Assembly: GCA_029262295.1 (NCBI GenBank)
Contig: JAJCZR010000065.1
Location: 1-64,000, forward strand
DNA from: Deltaproteobacteria bacterium
GTDB lineage: Bacteria; Desulfobacterota_D; UBA1144; Nemesobacterales; Nemesobacteraceae
DNA: 64,000 bases
Direction: 5' to 3'
Positions 29,275-38,088 of the stretch are shown here, piece by piece (position 1 is the first letter of the stretch; the number at the start of each line of letters is the position of its first letter). The position numbers were made by a program, and so were the translations under genes. The notes under the pieces are model-generated. The model had not been told where the DNA came from, ran no database searches, and was given only the letters and a program-made list of their open reading frames with translations.

Positions 29275-29300
29275 GATTCCAAATCAAGTTTGGAATGACA
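29275..29300 (-). repeat. right 26-bp inverted repeat
   Basis: Exact reverse complement of 28935-28960. Confidence 0.95.
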
Positions 29301-29340
29301 GGAAAAAATGAATTTTTAATTGTGATTTTAAGTGACTTTT

Positions 29341-29393
29341 TATTTGGATGCCTTATTACTTCGACAAGCTCATCACAGGCAAGTACGGAATGA
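29341..29393 (-). repeat. composite repeat, CTTCGACAAGCTCATCACAGGCAAGTACGGAATGAC type
   Basis: Reverse complement GTCATTCCGTACTTGCCTGTGATGAGCTTGTCGAAG; related to the 23091 and 52347 copies. Confidence 0.55.
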
Positions 29394-29400
29394 CAAACTT

Positions 29401-30357
29401 TCAATCCAAAGCAGATATCTCAAGCATCCTATCAATAGAAAGTTTGGCTTTATGTGCAATATTTTCAGGCACTTTTACTTCATAGATCTCTTCCTGAAGT
29501 GATCTTAAAACCTTTTCGATTGTTATCATTTTCATATACTCACAAACCGCATTTTCACTTGCAGGATAGAATTTTTTAGTAGGATTATCTTTTCTGAGAC
29601 TGTGAAGCATTCCCGTCTCAGTTGCAATAATAAACTCATCGGAATCTGATTCTTCTGCAAATTTTCTCATGCCACCTGTCGAAAGAAACTTTATGTCAGC
29701 AGTGGATTTTTCATCTTTAATGCTGTGATACAGAAATGAAGTAGTACAGCCACATTCAGGATGGACAACCATCTCAGCCTTGGGGCGTTCATCACGCATT
29801 TTCTGTATATCTTTTGGTCTGATACCAGCGTGAACATGACACTCACCCGGCCAAAGATGCATCTTTCTTCCTGTTTTTTTTGCAACATAAGATCCAAGGA
29901 ACATGTCGGGAAGAAAAAGAATCTCCTTATCTTCAGGTATTGCATTTACTACCTTTATTGCATTTGAAGATGTAACGCAGTAATCAGTCTCAGACTTTAC
30001 CTCTGCCGTTGTATTCACGTAAGAAACTACCACTGCTCCCGGATGTTCGTCTTTCCATTCTTTTAGTTGTTTTAAATTTATTGTGTCTGCAAGAGAACAA
30101 CCGGCATCTGTATCTGGAATTAACACTTTTTTATGGGGTGAAATAATTGAAGCGGTTTCGGCCATGAAATGCACGCCGCAAAATACAATTATATCTGCAT
30201 CAGTTTCAGCCGCCTGTTGGGAAAGTCCAAGAGAATCGCCCGTATAATCAGCAATATCCTGCACTTCTCCTATCTGGTAGTTATGTGCAAGAATCACAGC
30301 ATTCTTCTCTTTTCTGAGACGATTTATTTCTTCATTTATGGCTTTTAGATTACTCAT
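29401..30357 (-). CDS. nadA: quinolinate synthase
   Basis: VILAHNYQIGEVQDIADYTGDSLGLSQQAA; VHPECGCTTSFLYH. Confidence 0.97.
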   Translation of the reverse strand: MSNLKAINEEINRLRKEKNAVILAHNYQIGEVQDIADYTGDSLGLSQQAAETDADIIVFCGVHFMAETASIISPHKKVLIPDTDAGCSLADTINLKQLKEWKDEHPGAVVVSYVNTTAEVKSETDYCVTSSNAIKVVNAIPEDKEILFLPDMFLGSYVAKKTGRKMHLWPGECHVHAGIRPKDIQKMRDERPKAEMVVHPECGCTTSFLYHSIKDEKSTADIKFLSTGGMRKFAEESDSDEFIIATETGMLHSLRKDNPTKKFYPASENAVCEYMKMITIEKVLRSLQEEIYEVKVPENIAHKAKLSIDRMLEISALD

Positions 30358-30395
30358 TAGTTAACACCCACACCTAATATAAGGTTAGATGCTAA

Positions 30396-31241
30396 CTATA
30401 ACATATCGATGCTTAGGTCTAAAGCATTTGCTGAGTGTGTGAGTGCACCAACAGAGATAAAATCAACCCCCGTTTCAGCTACTTTTCTTACATTTTCAAG
30501 TGTTATTCCACCTGAAGCTTCAATCAATGCCTTGCCTGAAATTAGTTCAACAGCTTCACTCATTGTATCAGTATCCATATTATCAAGCATTATAATATCC
30601 ACGCCAGATGAAAGAGCTTCTTCAACTTCTTTGAGGTTGGTAGTTTCAACTTCTATTTTGAATTTATTGCCAAGTTTAGAACGAACTTTTTCTACAGAAT
30701 TTTTAATACTTCCTGCTAATTTTATATGATTGTCCTTTATCATAACCCCGTCAAATAGCCCAAATCTGTGATTGTATCCACCACCAACTGTCACAGCATA
30801 CTTCTCAAGCACCCTTATTCCGGGCACTGTCTTTCTGGTATCAACTATTTTTGCTTTTAAGCCCGAAACTTCTTCAACATATTTAGATGTAAGTGTGGAA
30901 ATTCCACTCATCCTTTGAAGAATGTTGAGTGCAACCCTTTCAGCTGTTAGCAGATGTCTTTGATTTCCTTTTATATTTGCAAGAATATCACCAACGCAAA
31001 GGCTGTGACCGTCACTCTTTTCTTCTTCCCACTCTATAGAACTATCAAATTTCTCAAATACAAGCCTGGCAACACTAATCCCTGAGAGAATCCCGGCTTC
31101 TTTTGCTTTAATTATTGCTTTACAGTCTATATCTTCAGAAAAAAGAGAATCAGTGGTTATATCTCCATCCTGTATATCTTCATGAAGTGCATTTTCAATT
31201 ATTTTATCAACCTGATTCAGATCTAATTCATAAATTTTCAT
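30396..31241 (-). CDS. nadC: nicotinate-nucleotide pyrophosphorylase (carboxylating)
   Basis: EDIQDGDITTDSLF; VDTRKTVPGIRVLEKYAVTVGGGYNHRFGLFDGVMIKDNH. Confidence 0.97.
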   Translation of the reverse strand: MKIYELDLNQVDKIIENALHEDIQDGDITTDSLFSEDIDCKAIIKAKEAGILSGISVARLVFEKFDSSIEWEEEKSDGHSLCVGDILANIKGNQRHLLTAERVALNILQRMSGISTLTSKYVEEVSGLKAKIVDTRKTVPGIRVLEKYAVTVGGGYNHRFGLFDGVMIKDNHIKLAGSIKNSVEKVRSKLGNKFKIEVETTNLKEVEEALSSGVDIIMLDNMDTDTMSEAVELISGKALIEASGGITLENVRKVAETGVDFISVGALTHSANALDLSIDML

Positions 31242-31244
31242 CAG

Positions 31245-32837
31245 TTAATTTACTTCAACCTCATATGGTTCAGAATCATTTTTAAAAACAAAATGATTTA
31301 CAAAATTTTCATCTTCTTTTGGAAAATCATCTCTTTGGTGTGCTCCCCTCGATTCTTTTCGTTTAAGAGCAGCCTTTGTCATAAGTATGCAAACATCAAG
31401 CATAGTATTTAATTTGAAATTAAACCATCCTTTTGTCCTTGATGCGTCTTCTTTAAGTTCACCAAGCAGACATGAAAATTTCTCCAGGTCATCACCAATC
31501 CTTATTATTCCAAGAGTACTCGTGGTGCTTTCCATTATCTCTTTTTTAAGGATATTAAACAGCTCTTCATCCCCACTATTTGTTTCAGCCAGTGGATGGC
31601 CGGAAAACTCATTTATATAATCGTTTTCTTTAGAAATAAAATTATCTTTTGCACCATCAATGGCCCTTTTGGCAAACACGATACATTCTAAAAGAGAATT
31701 GCTTGCAAGTCGGTTTGCACCATGAACTCCAGTGTTTGAAACTTCACCACATGCATAAAACCCTTTTATATTTGTCTCACCCATAAGCCCTGTCTTTACT
31801 CCACCGATTGTATAATGCGCTGCAGGCGCAACCGGTATAAGATCAGAAGCAAGATCAAATCCATGCGTGAGGCAACGGTTATATATATTGGAAAACCTGT
31901 CTCTAATAAAATTTTTGTTTAGATGGCCAAGACTGAGATAAACATGGGTCCTACCCGAGTTTTTTGTCTCATTATAAATAGCTTTAGACACAACATCCCT
32001 GGGAGCAAGTTCTTCTTTTGGATGATAATCTTTCATAAACCTTTTACCGCTTATATTTACAAGATGAGCTCCCTCACCTCTTACAGCCTCAGTTATAAGA
32101 AAAGTCTCACCTTCATGAGTATAAAAAGCTGTGGGATGAAACTGGACAAATTCCATATCAGAAATTTCTGCCCCGGCATTATAAGCTAAAGATATTCCTT
32201 CGCCAGTGGCCCCTTCCGGATTGGTTGTGCGGGTAAATATCGCTGAAGCACCACCTGTGGCAAGAATTGTGGTACTTGCATTTATTTTAAGATACTCATC
32301 AGTATCCTGTTTATATCCCCATGCTCCGAAACAGTTTTCACCATCTGAAATAATATTAGTAATAGTTGTTAACTCCAGTATTTCTATTTGTGAATTCGTT
32401 TCAACGGAAGATATTAGAAACTCCACCATTTTCTTTCCTGTGGAATTTCCACCTGCGTGCAGCACCCTTCTTTTTGAATGCCCGCCTTCTAGTCCGAGCA
32501 AAAGTCCTTCCTCATTTGAATCAAACTTCATTCCCAGCGCGATCAAGTCAATCACCCTGTCTTTTCCTTCTTCCACAAGAATATTCACAGCTTCCACATT
32601 ACAAAGCCCTCTTCCAGCAACGAGGGTATCTTCTTTATGGGAAATCGGCGAGTCTTCAGGATCAACAGCTGCTGCAATGCCTCCCTGGGCCCAATAAGAA
32701 TTACTCTGTTGAAGTGTTTGCTTAGTCGCAACTATGCACTTTCCAAACTGAGATGCATAAAAAGCAGCATAAAGCCCTGCAAGTCCGCTTCCAATAATCA
32801 GAAAATCGCATTTTAAATCTTTTATATTTTTTTTCAT
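31245..32837 (-). CDS. nadB: L-aspartate oxidase
   Basis: DFLIIGSGLAGLYAA; SYWAQGGIAAA; EFVQFHPTAF; ACGEVSNTGVHGANRLASNSLLE. Confidence 0.96.
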   Translation of the reverse strand: MKKNIKDLKCDFLIIGSGLAGLYAAFYASQFGKCIVATKQTLQQSNSYWAQGGIAAAVDPEDSPISHKEDTLVAGRGLCNVEAVNILVEEGKDRVIDLIALGMKFDSNEEGLLLGLEGGHSKRRVLHAGGNSTGKKMVEFLISSVETNSQIEILELTTITNIISDGENCFGAWGYKQDTDEYLKINASTTILATGGASAIFTRTTNPEGATGEGISLAYNAGAEISDMEFVQFHPTAFYTHEGETFLITEAVRGEGAHLVNISGKRFMKDYHPKEELAPRDVVSKAIYNETKNSGRTHVYLSLGHLNKNFIRDRFSNIYNRCLTHGFDLASDLIPVAPAAHYTIGGVKTGLMGETNIKGFYACGEVSNTGVHGANRLASNSLLECIVFAKRAIDGAKDNFISKENDYINEFSGHPLAETNSGDEELFNILKKEIMESTTSTLGIIRIGDDLEKFSCLLGELKEDASRTKGWFNFKLNTMLDVCILMTKAALKRKESRGAHQRDDFPKEDENFVNHFVFKNDSEPYEVEVN

Positions 32838-32857
32838 ATAAATCCCGCAATATAAAT

Positions 32858-35506
32858 TTAATTGCTGTTAATTGCTTCAAGAAGAGATGATTTTATTTTC
32901 TCGATCTGTTTTTCGTTTTCAATTTTTTTACCTTTTTTATCACGTACATAAAAAGCATCTACCACCTGATCCACTTTTGTCGAGACCTTTGCATAATCAA
33001 TTGTGAGACCCAAATTTCTAAGTGTATTTGTAATATCAAAAAGTAAAGCCTCCCTGTCATGAGTATAGACATCAACCACAGTGGAGCTATCTGAAGATTT
33101 ATTGTCAATTACTATTTTTGAAGGATATTTGGGCACTTTTTTTCTATAACTCATATTTCCTGTGTTTCGTTTATCAAGAAGCTTTTCCACATCAATTTTA
33201 TTATTTGTCACACTTTCTACATCCTCTCTAACTTTATCCCAGAGCTTGTTATTCTCCGAAGTAGATTTACCAAGTCGGTTGACATAAAAAATATCTAATA
33301 TCCTGTCATCTGAGGTTGTTACTATCCTTGCACCCATTATATTGAGGCCATTTAAGCTCATTATTCCACACAACTTTGAGAAAATCCCTTCATTATTAAA
33401 TCCCCAAAGTGTAAATTCGTCATAACCCTCTTTTTTATAGTTAATAATTTCAGAACCTAGGCCCTTTCCAGATGAATTAATAAGCATGACATGCCTTGAA
33501 ATATTTTTTGGTGAAAAACCTTCAAAATAAGATGCAGGCTTTTTCTTTAATATTTTTTTTACCTTTGTATCTTTTAGTTTGTCTCCAGTGATCTTTACAA
33601 CTTCATTAACAATTCTTTCTCTTCGTTGTTCGACTGTCTCTTTTTTGTAATCCTCCACTTCTATCATTCGCGCCGTTCGCAAATAAAGTTCTGTCAGGAG
33701 CATACCCTTCCAGTTTGTCCAAACCTCGGGGCCTACCGATCTTATATCGGCAAAAGTCAATAAATAAAGAAGTGATAGAGTTTCAAGGCTCTTAACGGAT
33801 CTGGCGAACCTCTCAATCAAAGTTGGATCGTTCATATCCCTTCTTTGAGAAAAATGAGGCATTACGAGATGATGCCTAACCAGAAATTCGAGCTGCTCAG
33901 CATCAACTTTATTTAATCCCATCCTCTCAGCAATTTTGGGAATCATTGCAGCCCCTTTCTGTGAGTGGTTTTTGCCGCTTCCCTTCCCCATGTCATGAAA
34001 TAAACATGCTAAAAAAAGCACATGCCTTTTGGTAAGTGATTCTGCAGTTTTAGTTAGTAGTTTGAATTCTTCGTGATACTCATAGTTAATAAGTTTTTCT
34101 ATCTCTTTCACCATAAATATTGAATGAACATCAACTGTGTAAACATGATATGAATCATACTGTACCATGCAGACAATCTTTCCAAATTCAGGAATGTAAT
34201 GACTAAGAAGCCGAAGCTCGTTCATCTCAAAAAACATTTTAGAAACATTCTTTGCTTTTCTTAGAAGTGATAGGAATATTCTATTAAAACTTACGTCTTT
34301 TCTCACACTTTCATCTACAAGTGAGACACTATCCCTTATAAGCCATACAAGATAACGGCTCATCTTCACTTCATGTTTATTAACATATTCAAAAGCCCTT
34401 AATAGATTGCAAGGATCCTCCCTAAATACGTTTTTACTGGTAACGGATAGAAACCCGCCCTGAATTATAAAACCGTGATCTAGGTGAATTGTCTTTCTTG
34501 AACTTCTGCCCCTTGCTTTTTGTGTGCACTTATCAATTATTTTTTGGGATTGCTGCTTTACCACACTTGCCCTTAGGTAGTAAACCCGCATAAACCTTTC
34601 AACAGCTTTAAGGTCTGCATCCTTGTAACCAAAAAATTTTGCTATTTTTTCCTGAAAAGAAAAAGTGAGGTTATCCTCCCTTCTTTCTGCAAGGTAATGA
34701 AGTTCAGCCCTTACAAGAAGAAGGAAATTTTCACACTTCTGCATTACTCGAAACTCTTTTTGAGATAAAAAACCTTTTTGAAGGATTTCATTCAGGTTTT
34801 TAACCTTATACTTCGACTGTGCAATCCAGATTGCACTTTGCAAGTCTCTTAACCCTCCCTCACTTTCTTTCACATTGGGTTCAAGAAGATAAACAGTCTT
34901 ACCAAATCTACTGATCCTGTTTTCTTTTTCTTCCAGCTTTTTTTTTATATAGTTAGAAGAGTTTCTGGGAAGAAGTTCATTGTAAATCTCGTTTTCAAGG
35001 GAAGAATAAAGATTTAAATCGCCAAATATAAACCTGCTATCTAGAAGAGAAGTTAGGATTGTTGTGTCTTCATCATCGTAGGAAAGCTCAACACATTCTT
35101 CAATTGTTCTTACTGAATGACCCACATCGAGTTTTAAGTCCCAAAGAAAATACAAAACTGATTCAGCTACATCTTTTGCAAGTGTCTTGCTTCTGTTTTT
35201 ATAGAGAAAAAGAAGATCAACATCAGAGTGGGGTGAAAGCTCACATCTTCCGTAGCCTCCCAGTGCAACTACAGATACACCCATAAGATCACTGTAACCA
35301 TTTATCTCTAAAGACCTTTCTATCACAGCATCAACCGTTTTTGTTCTTTCTCTTGCCAGATTATGTCCGGTTAAAGCTTTATTCTTTTTTGTTTTTCTTC
35401 TGTGTTTTTGCTTTATTTCATCAAAAGATTGTTTGAAGAATTTTTCAATATTTTTTTTGGTTTCTTTTGTTTTTGTGGCAGTAGAAATAATTGGCATAGA
35501 GTTCAC
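32858..35506 (-). CDS. glnD: [protein-PII] uridylyltransferase / uridylyl-removing enzyme
   Basis: ALGGYGRCELSPHSDVDLLFLY NT motif; HDMGKG HD motif; C-terminal ACT repeats. Confidence 0.95.
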   Translation of the reverse strand: MNSMPIISTATKTKETKKNIEKFFKQSFDEIKQKHRRKTKKNKALTGHNLARERTKTVDAVIERSLEINGYSDLMGVSVVALGGYGRCELSPHSDVDLLFLYKNRSKTLAKDVAESVLYFLWDLKLDVGHSVRTIEECVELSYDDEDTTILTSLLDSRFIFGDLNLYSSLENEIYNELLPRNSSNYIKKKLEEKENRISRFGKTVYLLEPNVKESEGGLRDLQSAIWIAQSKYKVKNLNEILQKGFLSQKEFRVMQKCENFLLLVRAELHYLAERREDNLTFSFQEKIAKFFGYKDADLKAVERFMRVYYLRASVVKQQSQKIIDKCTQKARGRSSRKTIHLDHGFIIQGGFLSVTSKNVFREDPCNLLRAFEYVNKHEVKMSRYLVWLIRDSVSLVDESVRKDVSFNRIFLSLLRKAKNVSKMFFEMNELRLLSHYIPEFGKIVCMVQYDSYHVYTVDVHSIFMVKEIEKLINYEYHEEFKLLTKTAESLTKRHVLFLACLFHDMGKGSGKNHSQKGAAMIPKIAERMGLNKVDAEQLEFLVRHHLVMPHFSQRRDMNDPTLIERFARSVKSLETLSLLYLLTFADIRSVGPEVWTNWKGMLLTELYLRTARMIEVEDYKKETVEQRRERIVNEVVKITGDKLKDTKVKKILKKKPASYFEGFSPKNISRHVMLINSSGKGLGSEIINYKKEGYDEFTLWGFNNEGIFSKLCGIMSLNGLNIMGARIVTTSDDRILDIFYVNRLGKSTSENNKLWDKVREDVESVTNNKIDVEKLLDKRNTGNMSYRKKVPKYPSKIVIDNKSSDSSTVVDVYTHDREALLFDITNTLRNLGLTIDYAKVSTKVDQVVDAFYVRDKKGKKIENEKQIEKIKSSLLEAINSN

Positions 35507-36148
35507 CTAAATTTTTACGCTCAAGGAAATACCATCTCTAAGGGGGATTATTGTAGATAAAAAACCGGTCTTTGAAAAAAGAGACTCATTATATTTTTTT
35601 ATCCCCTTTGTGCTAGGAAGTCCGTCATCATCCACAACTCTTCCAGACCAAAGAACGTTATCTGATACTAAAAGACCACCCGGGTTTAATTTCTCATAAG
35701 CAATATCAATCACGCGAGGATAAAAATCTTTATCCACATCATTAAAGATTATATCAAATTTATCATTGGTATCTTTAAGAATATTGAGTGAATTACCAAC
35801 TTTGAAATCAATTTTTTTACTCACACCTGCTTTTTCAAAATAGTCTTGTGCGAGTTTTGCTTTTGCTTCCGCAAAATCAGAACAGAGAATAGTAGCATTA
35901 ACAGGAAGGGTAATGGCAAACCAAAGTGCGGAATAACCAAATCCAGATCCCAGTTCAAAAATTTTTGAAGGTTGCTTAATTAAAGATATTTGAGATAAAA
36001 GCCTTCCAACCAAAGGCCCAACAATTGGCACTTCTTTCTTAGCAGCATACTCTTCCATCTCTTTGAATATCCCGCTACTTTCACCGTAAAGGTTTGATAT
36101 ATACTCATCAATTTTGGGATCAACAATGTCGGCATAAAACTTTTTCAT
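35507..36148 (-). CDS. O-methyltransferase (caffeoyl-CoA OMT-like)
   Basis: IFELGSGFGYSALWFA; FDIIFNDVDKDFYPRVIDIAYEKLNPGGLLVSDNVLWSGRV. Confidence 0.9.
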   Translation of the reverse strand: MKKFYADIVDPKIDEYISNLYGESSGIFKEMEEYAAKKEVPIVGPLVGRLLSQISLIKQPSKIFELGSGFGYSALWFAITLPVNATILCSDFAEAKAKLAQDYFEKAGVSKKIDFKVGNSLNILKDTNDKFDIIFNDVDKDFYPRVIDIAYEKLNPGGLLVSDNVLWSGRVVDDDGLPSTKGIKKYNESLFSKTGFLSTIIPLRDGISLSVKI

Positions 36149-36195
36149 CTTTTATTACTTTATAAATACTAAGCTTAAATTTAGGCTATCTTCAT

Positions 36196-36600
36196 TTAAC
36201 TTAATATTCCTATATTCATAATATCTATCCCAAGATTAGGTGCTTTTGAAAGTGGCCCGTCAGCAGTAATTAAGGTTGCATTATAAAACTTGGCTGCAGC
36301 AACATAGAAAGCATCATATGCACTAACATTTTCTCTGTGCCCCCATGCTTCTTTCACAAGGATCTTATGTGGAATTCGCTCAATTTCCCAATCTACAAGA
36401 TCATCCAACGCCATAAGTGCCCTATCGTGTTTTAATTTATTTAAAAGAACTGCCCTCCTTAAAACTGAGAGAACTTCCACTTCCATTAACTCAGGTGCCA
36501 TGAGAAAAGATTTATTGATTATATCAGAAATTTTAAGACCGGACTTTGTTTGAAGTAAGTATTCTACTGCCACTGAAGCATCAATTACCAGCCTGTTCAC
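36196..36600 (-). CDS. PIN domain toxin (VapC/FitB-like)
   Basis: MNRLVIDASVAVEYLLQTKSG...VSAYDAFYVAAAKFYNATLITADGPLSKAP. Confidence 0.92.
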   Translation of the reverse strand: MNRLVIDASVAVEYLLQTKSGLKISDIINKSFLMAPELMEVEVLSVLRRAVLLNKLKHDRALMALDDLVDWEIERIPHKILVKEAWGHRENVSAYDAFYVAAAKFYNATLITADGPLSKAPNLGIDIMNIGILS

Positions 36601-36830
36601 TTGAAGTTATCCGTGCGTTCCTCCCGCGTTTGCTCAAGCAGGGATGCAGCTGAAACTCCAAGGTTTGTTTCAGGTCGTTTGGAAAAGCGTTCCTGCCATT
36701 CGTTTCTTGATAATTCACGTTTCACTGCTTGCAAAATAAAATCACTAAGAGTACGGTTCTGTTTTTTTGCAATAAGCCGGATACGGTTATGTAGTTTTTC
36801 TGGAATGTTTTTAACCTGTAAATTAGCCAT
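36597..36830 (-). CDS. FitA/VapB-like antitoxin
   Basis: MANLQVKNIPEKLHNRIRLIAKKQNRTLSDFILQAVKREL; internal ATG at 36830 preferred to the 36959 start in the track. Confidence 0.9.
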   Translation of the reverse strand: MANLQVKNIPEKLHNRIRLIAKKQNRTLSDFILQAVKRELSRNEWQERFSKRPETNLGVSAASLLEQTREERTDNFK

Positions 36831-36841
36831 AAAATCATGGT

Positions 36842-36860
36842 AGCATGCTAAAAGCATGCT
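36842..36860. promoter_or_regulatory. double palindrome AGCATGCT-AAA-AGCATGCT, candidate antitoxin operator
   Basis: Two identical self-complementary octamers 11 bp apart, 12 bp upstream of antitoxin start. Confidence 0.6.
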
Positions 36861-36891
36861 GTCAATATTAAACACTATTAAAAAACATTGT

Positions 36892-37455
36892 TTATTTTCC
36901 AAAATCAACAGAAATTTCATCAAAACCACTTCTTTTATTATCAACTCTTGCCAGAACAAAAAGAAGATCTGAAAGCCTGTTTAAATAAATTAAAACATTT
37001 TTGTTAATATCCTCGGATTTTGAGAGATGAGCAACCTTTCTTTCGGCCCTTCTACAAACCGTGCGTGCCAGATGAAGATAAGCACCACCTTCATTGCCAG
37101 CAGGGAGAATAAATTCTTTTAGATCACCCACTTCTGATAAAAACTTATCAATAAGTTCCTCAAGCGTGCCCGCCATTTTTGAAGTTACTCTTGGCACATT
37201 AAATTCCGAATCGTTTGGAGTGGCAAGGTCACCTCCCATTATAAAAAGGTCGTTCTGAATAAAACGTATAATATCATTTAACTCAAATTCGTTGGTTTTT
37301 GCCCTTGAAATTCCCAATACTGAGTTTAACTCGTCAACATCCCCATAAGAATCAACCCTTTTTGAAGCCTTACTTACCCTTTTTCCACCCACAAGTGAGG
37401 TCTCACCATCATCACCTGTTTTGGTATACACTTTTGTTATTCTTTTTTTAGCCAT
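36892..37455 (-). CDS. cob(I)yrinic acid a,c-diamide adenosyltransferase, PduO type
   Basis: KVYTKTGDDGETSLVGGKRVSKASKRVDSYGDVDELNSVLG; ARTVCRRAERKV. Confidence 0.95.
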   Translation of the reverse strand: MAKKRITKVYTKTGDDGETSLVGGKRVSKASKRVDSYGDVDELNSVLGISRAKTNEFELNDIIRFIQNDLFIMGGDLATPNDSEFNVPRVTSKMAGTLEELIDKFLSEVGDLKEFILPAGNEGGAYLHLARTVCRRAERKVAHLSKSEDINKNVLIYLNRLSDLLFVLARVDNKRSGFDEISVDFGK

Positions 37456-37599
37456 TTATAAAATTCTAACCGAAAAAAAAGCTGAAGAAAGACCGAAGGA
37501 GCAGGTTTAAAAAGCATTTATAAGTTCAATTCAACTTCCTTGAACATAGCTTTATATATGTTACTTTTAATCTTTATTTTGCACTATGGAGATTCATAA

Positions 37600-38073
37600 A
37601 TGTATTTCTCAGCTGAGCTTAAAAACAGGATTGATACAATAGTAAGCGAACATGAAACAAACCTCTCCGCTTTACTGCCAGTTTTACGGGAAGTGCAAAA
37701 TAAACATGGCTGGCTTTCAAAAGAATCTATGGATGAGATATCCGAGATTCTCGATATTCCCGCCTCAAATGTACAAAATGTTGCCACTTTTTATACAATG
37801 TATTTCACTGAACCAGTTGGAAAACACATTATCTGGCAATGCAGAACTCTTTCCTGCGCATTAAAGGGAGCGGAGCACGTGGAACATTATCTTTGCGAAA
37901 AGCTTGGTGTAAAAATTGGTGAGACAACTAGCGATGACAAAATAACACTTATGGAAGCAGAGTGCCTTGCTTCTTGTGGCACAGCACCCGCTATGCTTGT
38001 TGATAATACACTTCACGAAAATCTGACAAAGGCCAAAGTGGATAAAATAATTGAAGATCTTAAAAATGAGTGA
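37600..38073 (+). CDS. nuoE: NADH dehydrogenase subunit E-like 2Fe-2S protein
   Basis: LPVLREVQNKHGWLSKESMDEISEILDIP...VATFYTMYF; CRTLSCALKGAEHV; EAECLASCGTAPAMLV. Confidence 0.93.
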   Translation: MYFSAELKNRIDTIVSEHETNLSALLPVLREVQNKHGWLSKESMDEISEILDIPASNVQNVATFYTMYFTEPVGKHIIWQCRTLSCALKGAEHVEHYLCEKLGVKIGETTSDDKITLMEAECLASCGTAPAMLVDNTLHENLTKAKVDKIIEDLKNE

Positions 38074-38088
38074 TCAAGTAAATATAAT

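Larger units (their letters stand above)
28935..29300 (+). mobile_element. GIY-YIG mini-element bounded by perfect 26-bp inverted repeats
   Basis: 28935-28960 TGTCATTCCAAACTTGATTTGGAATC and 29275-29300 its exact reverse complement, enclosing a single ORF. Confidence 0.7.

Noticed and set aside
32206-32697. 163-aa plus-strand ORF opposite nadB
   Set aside because: Shadow ORF over a well-supported CDS.
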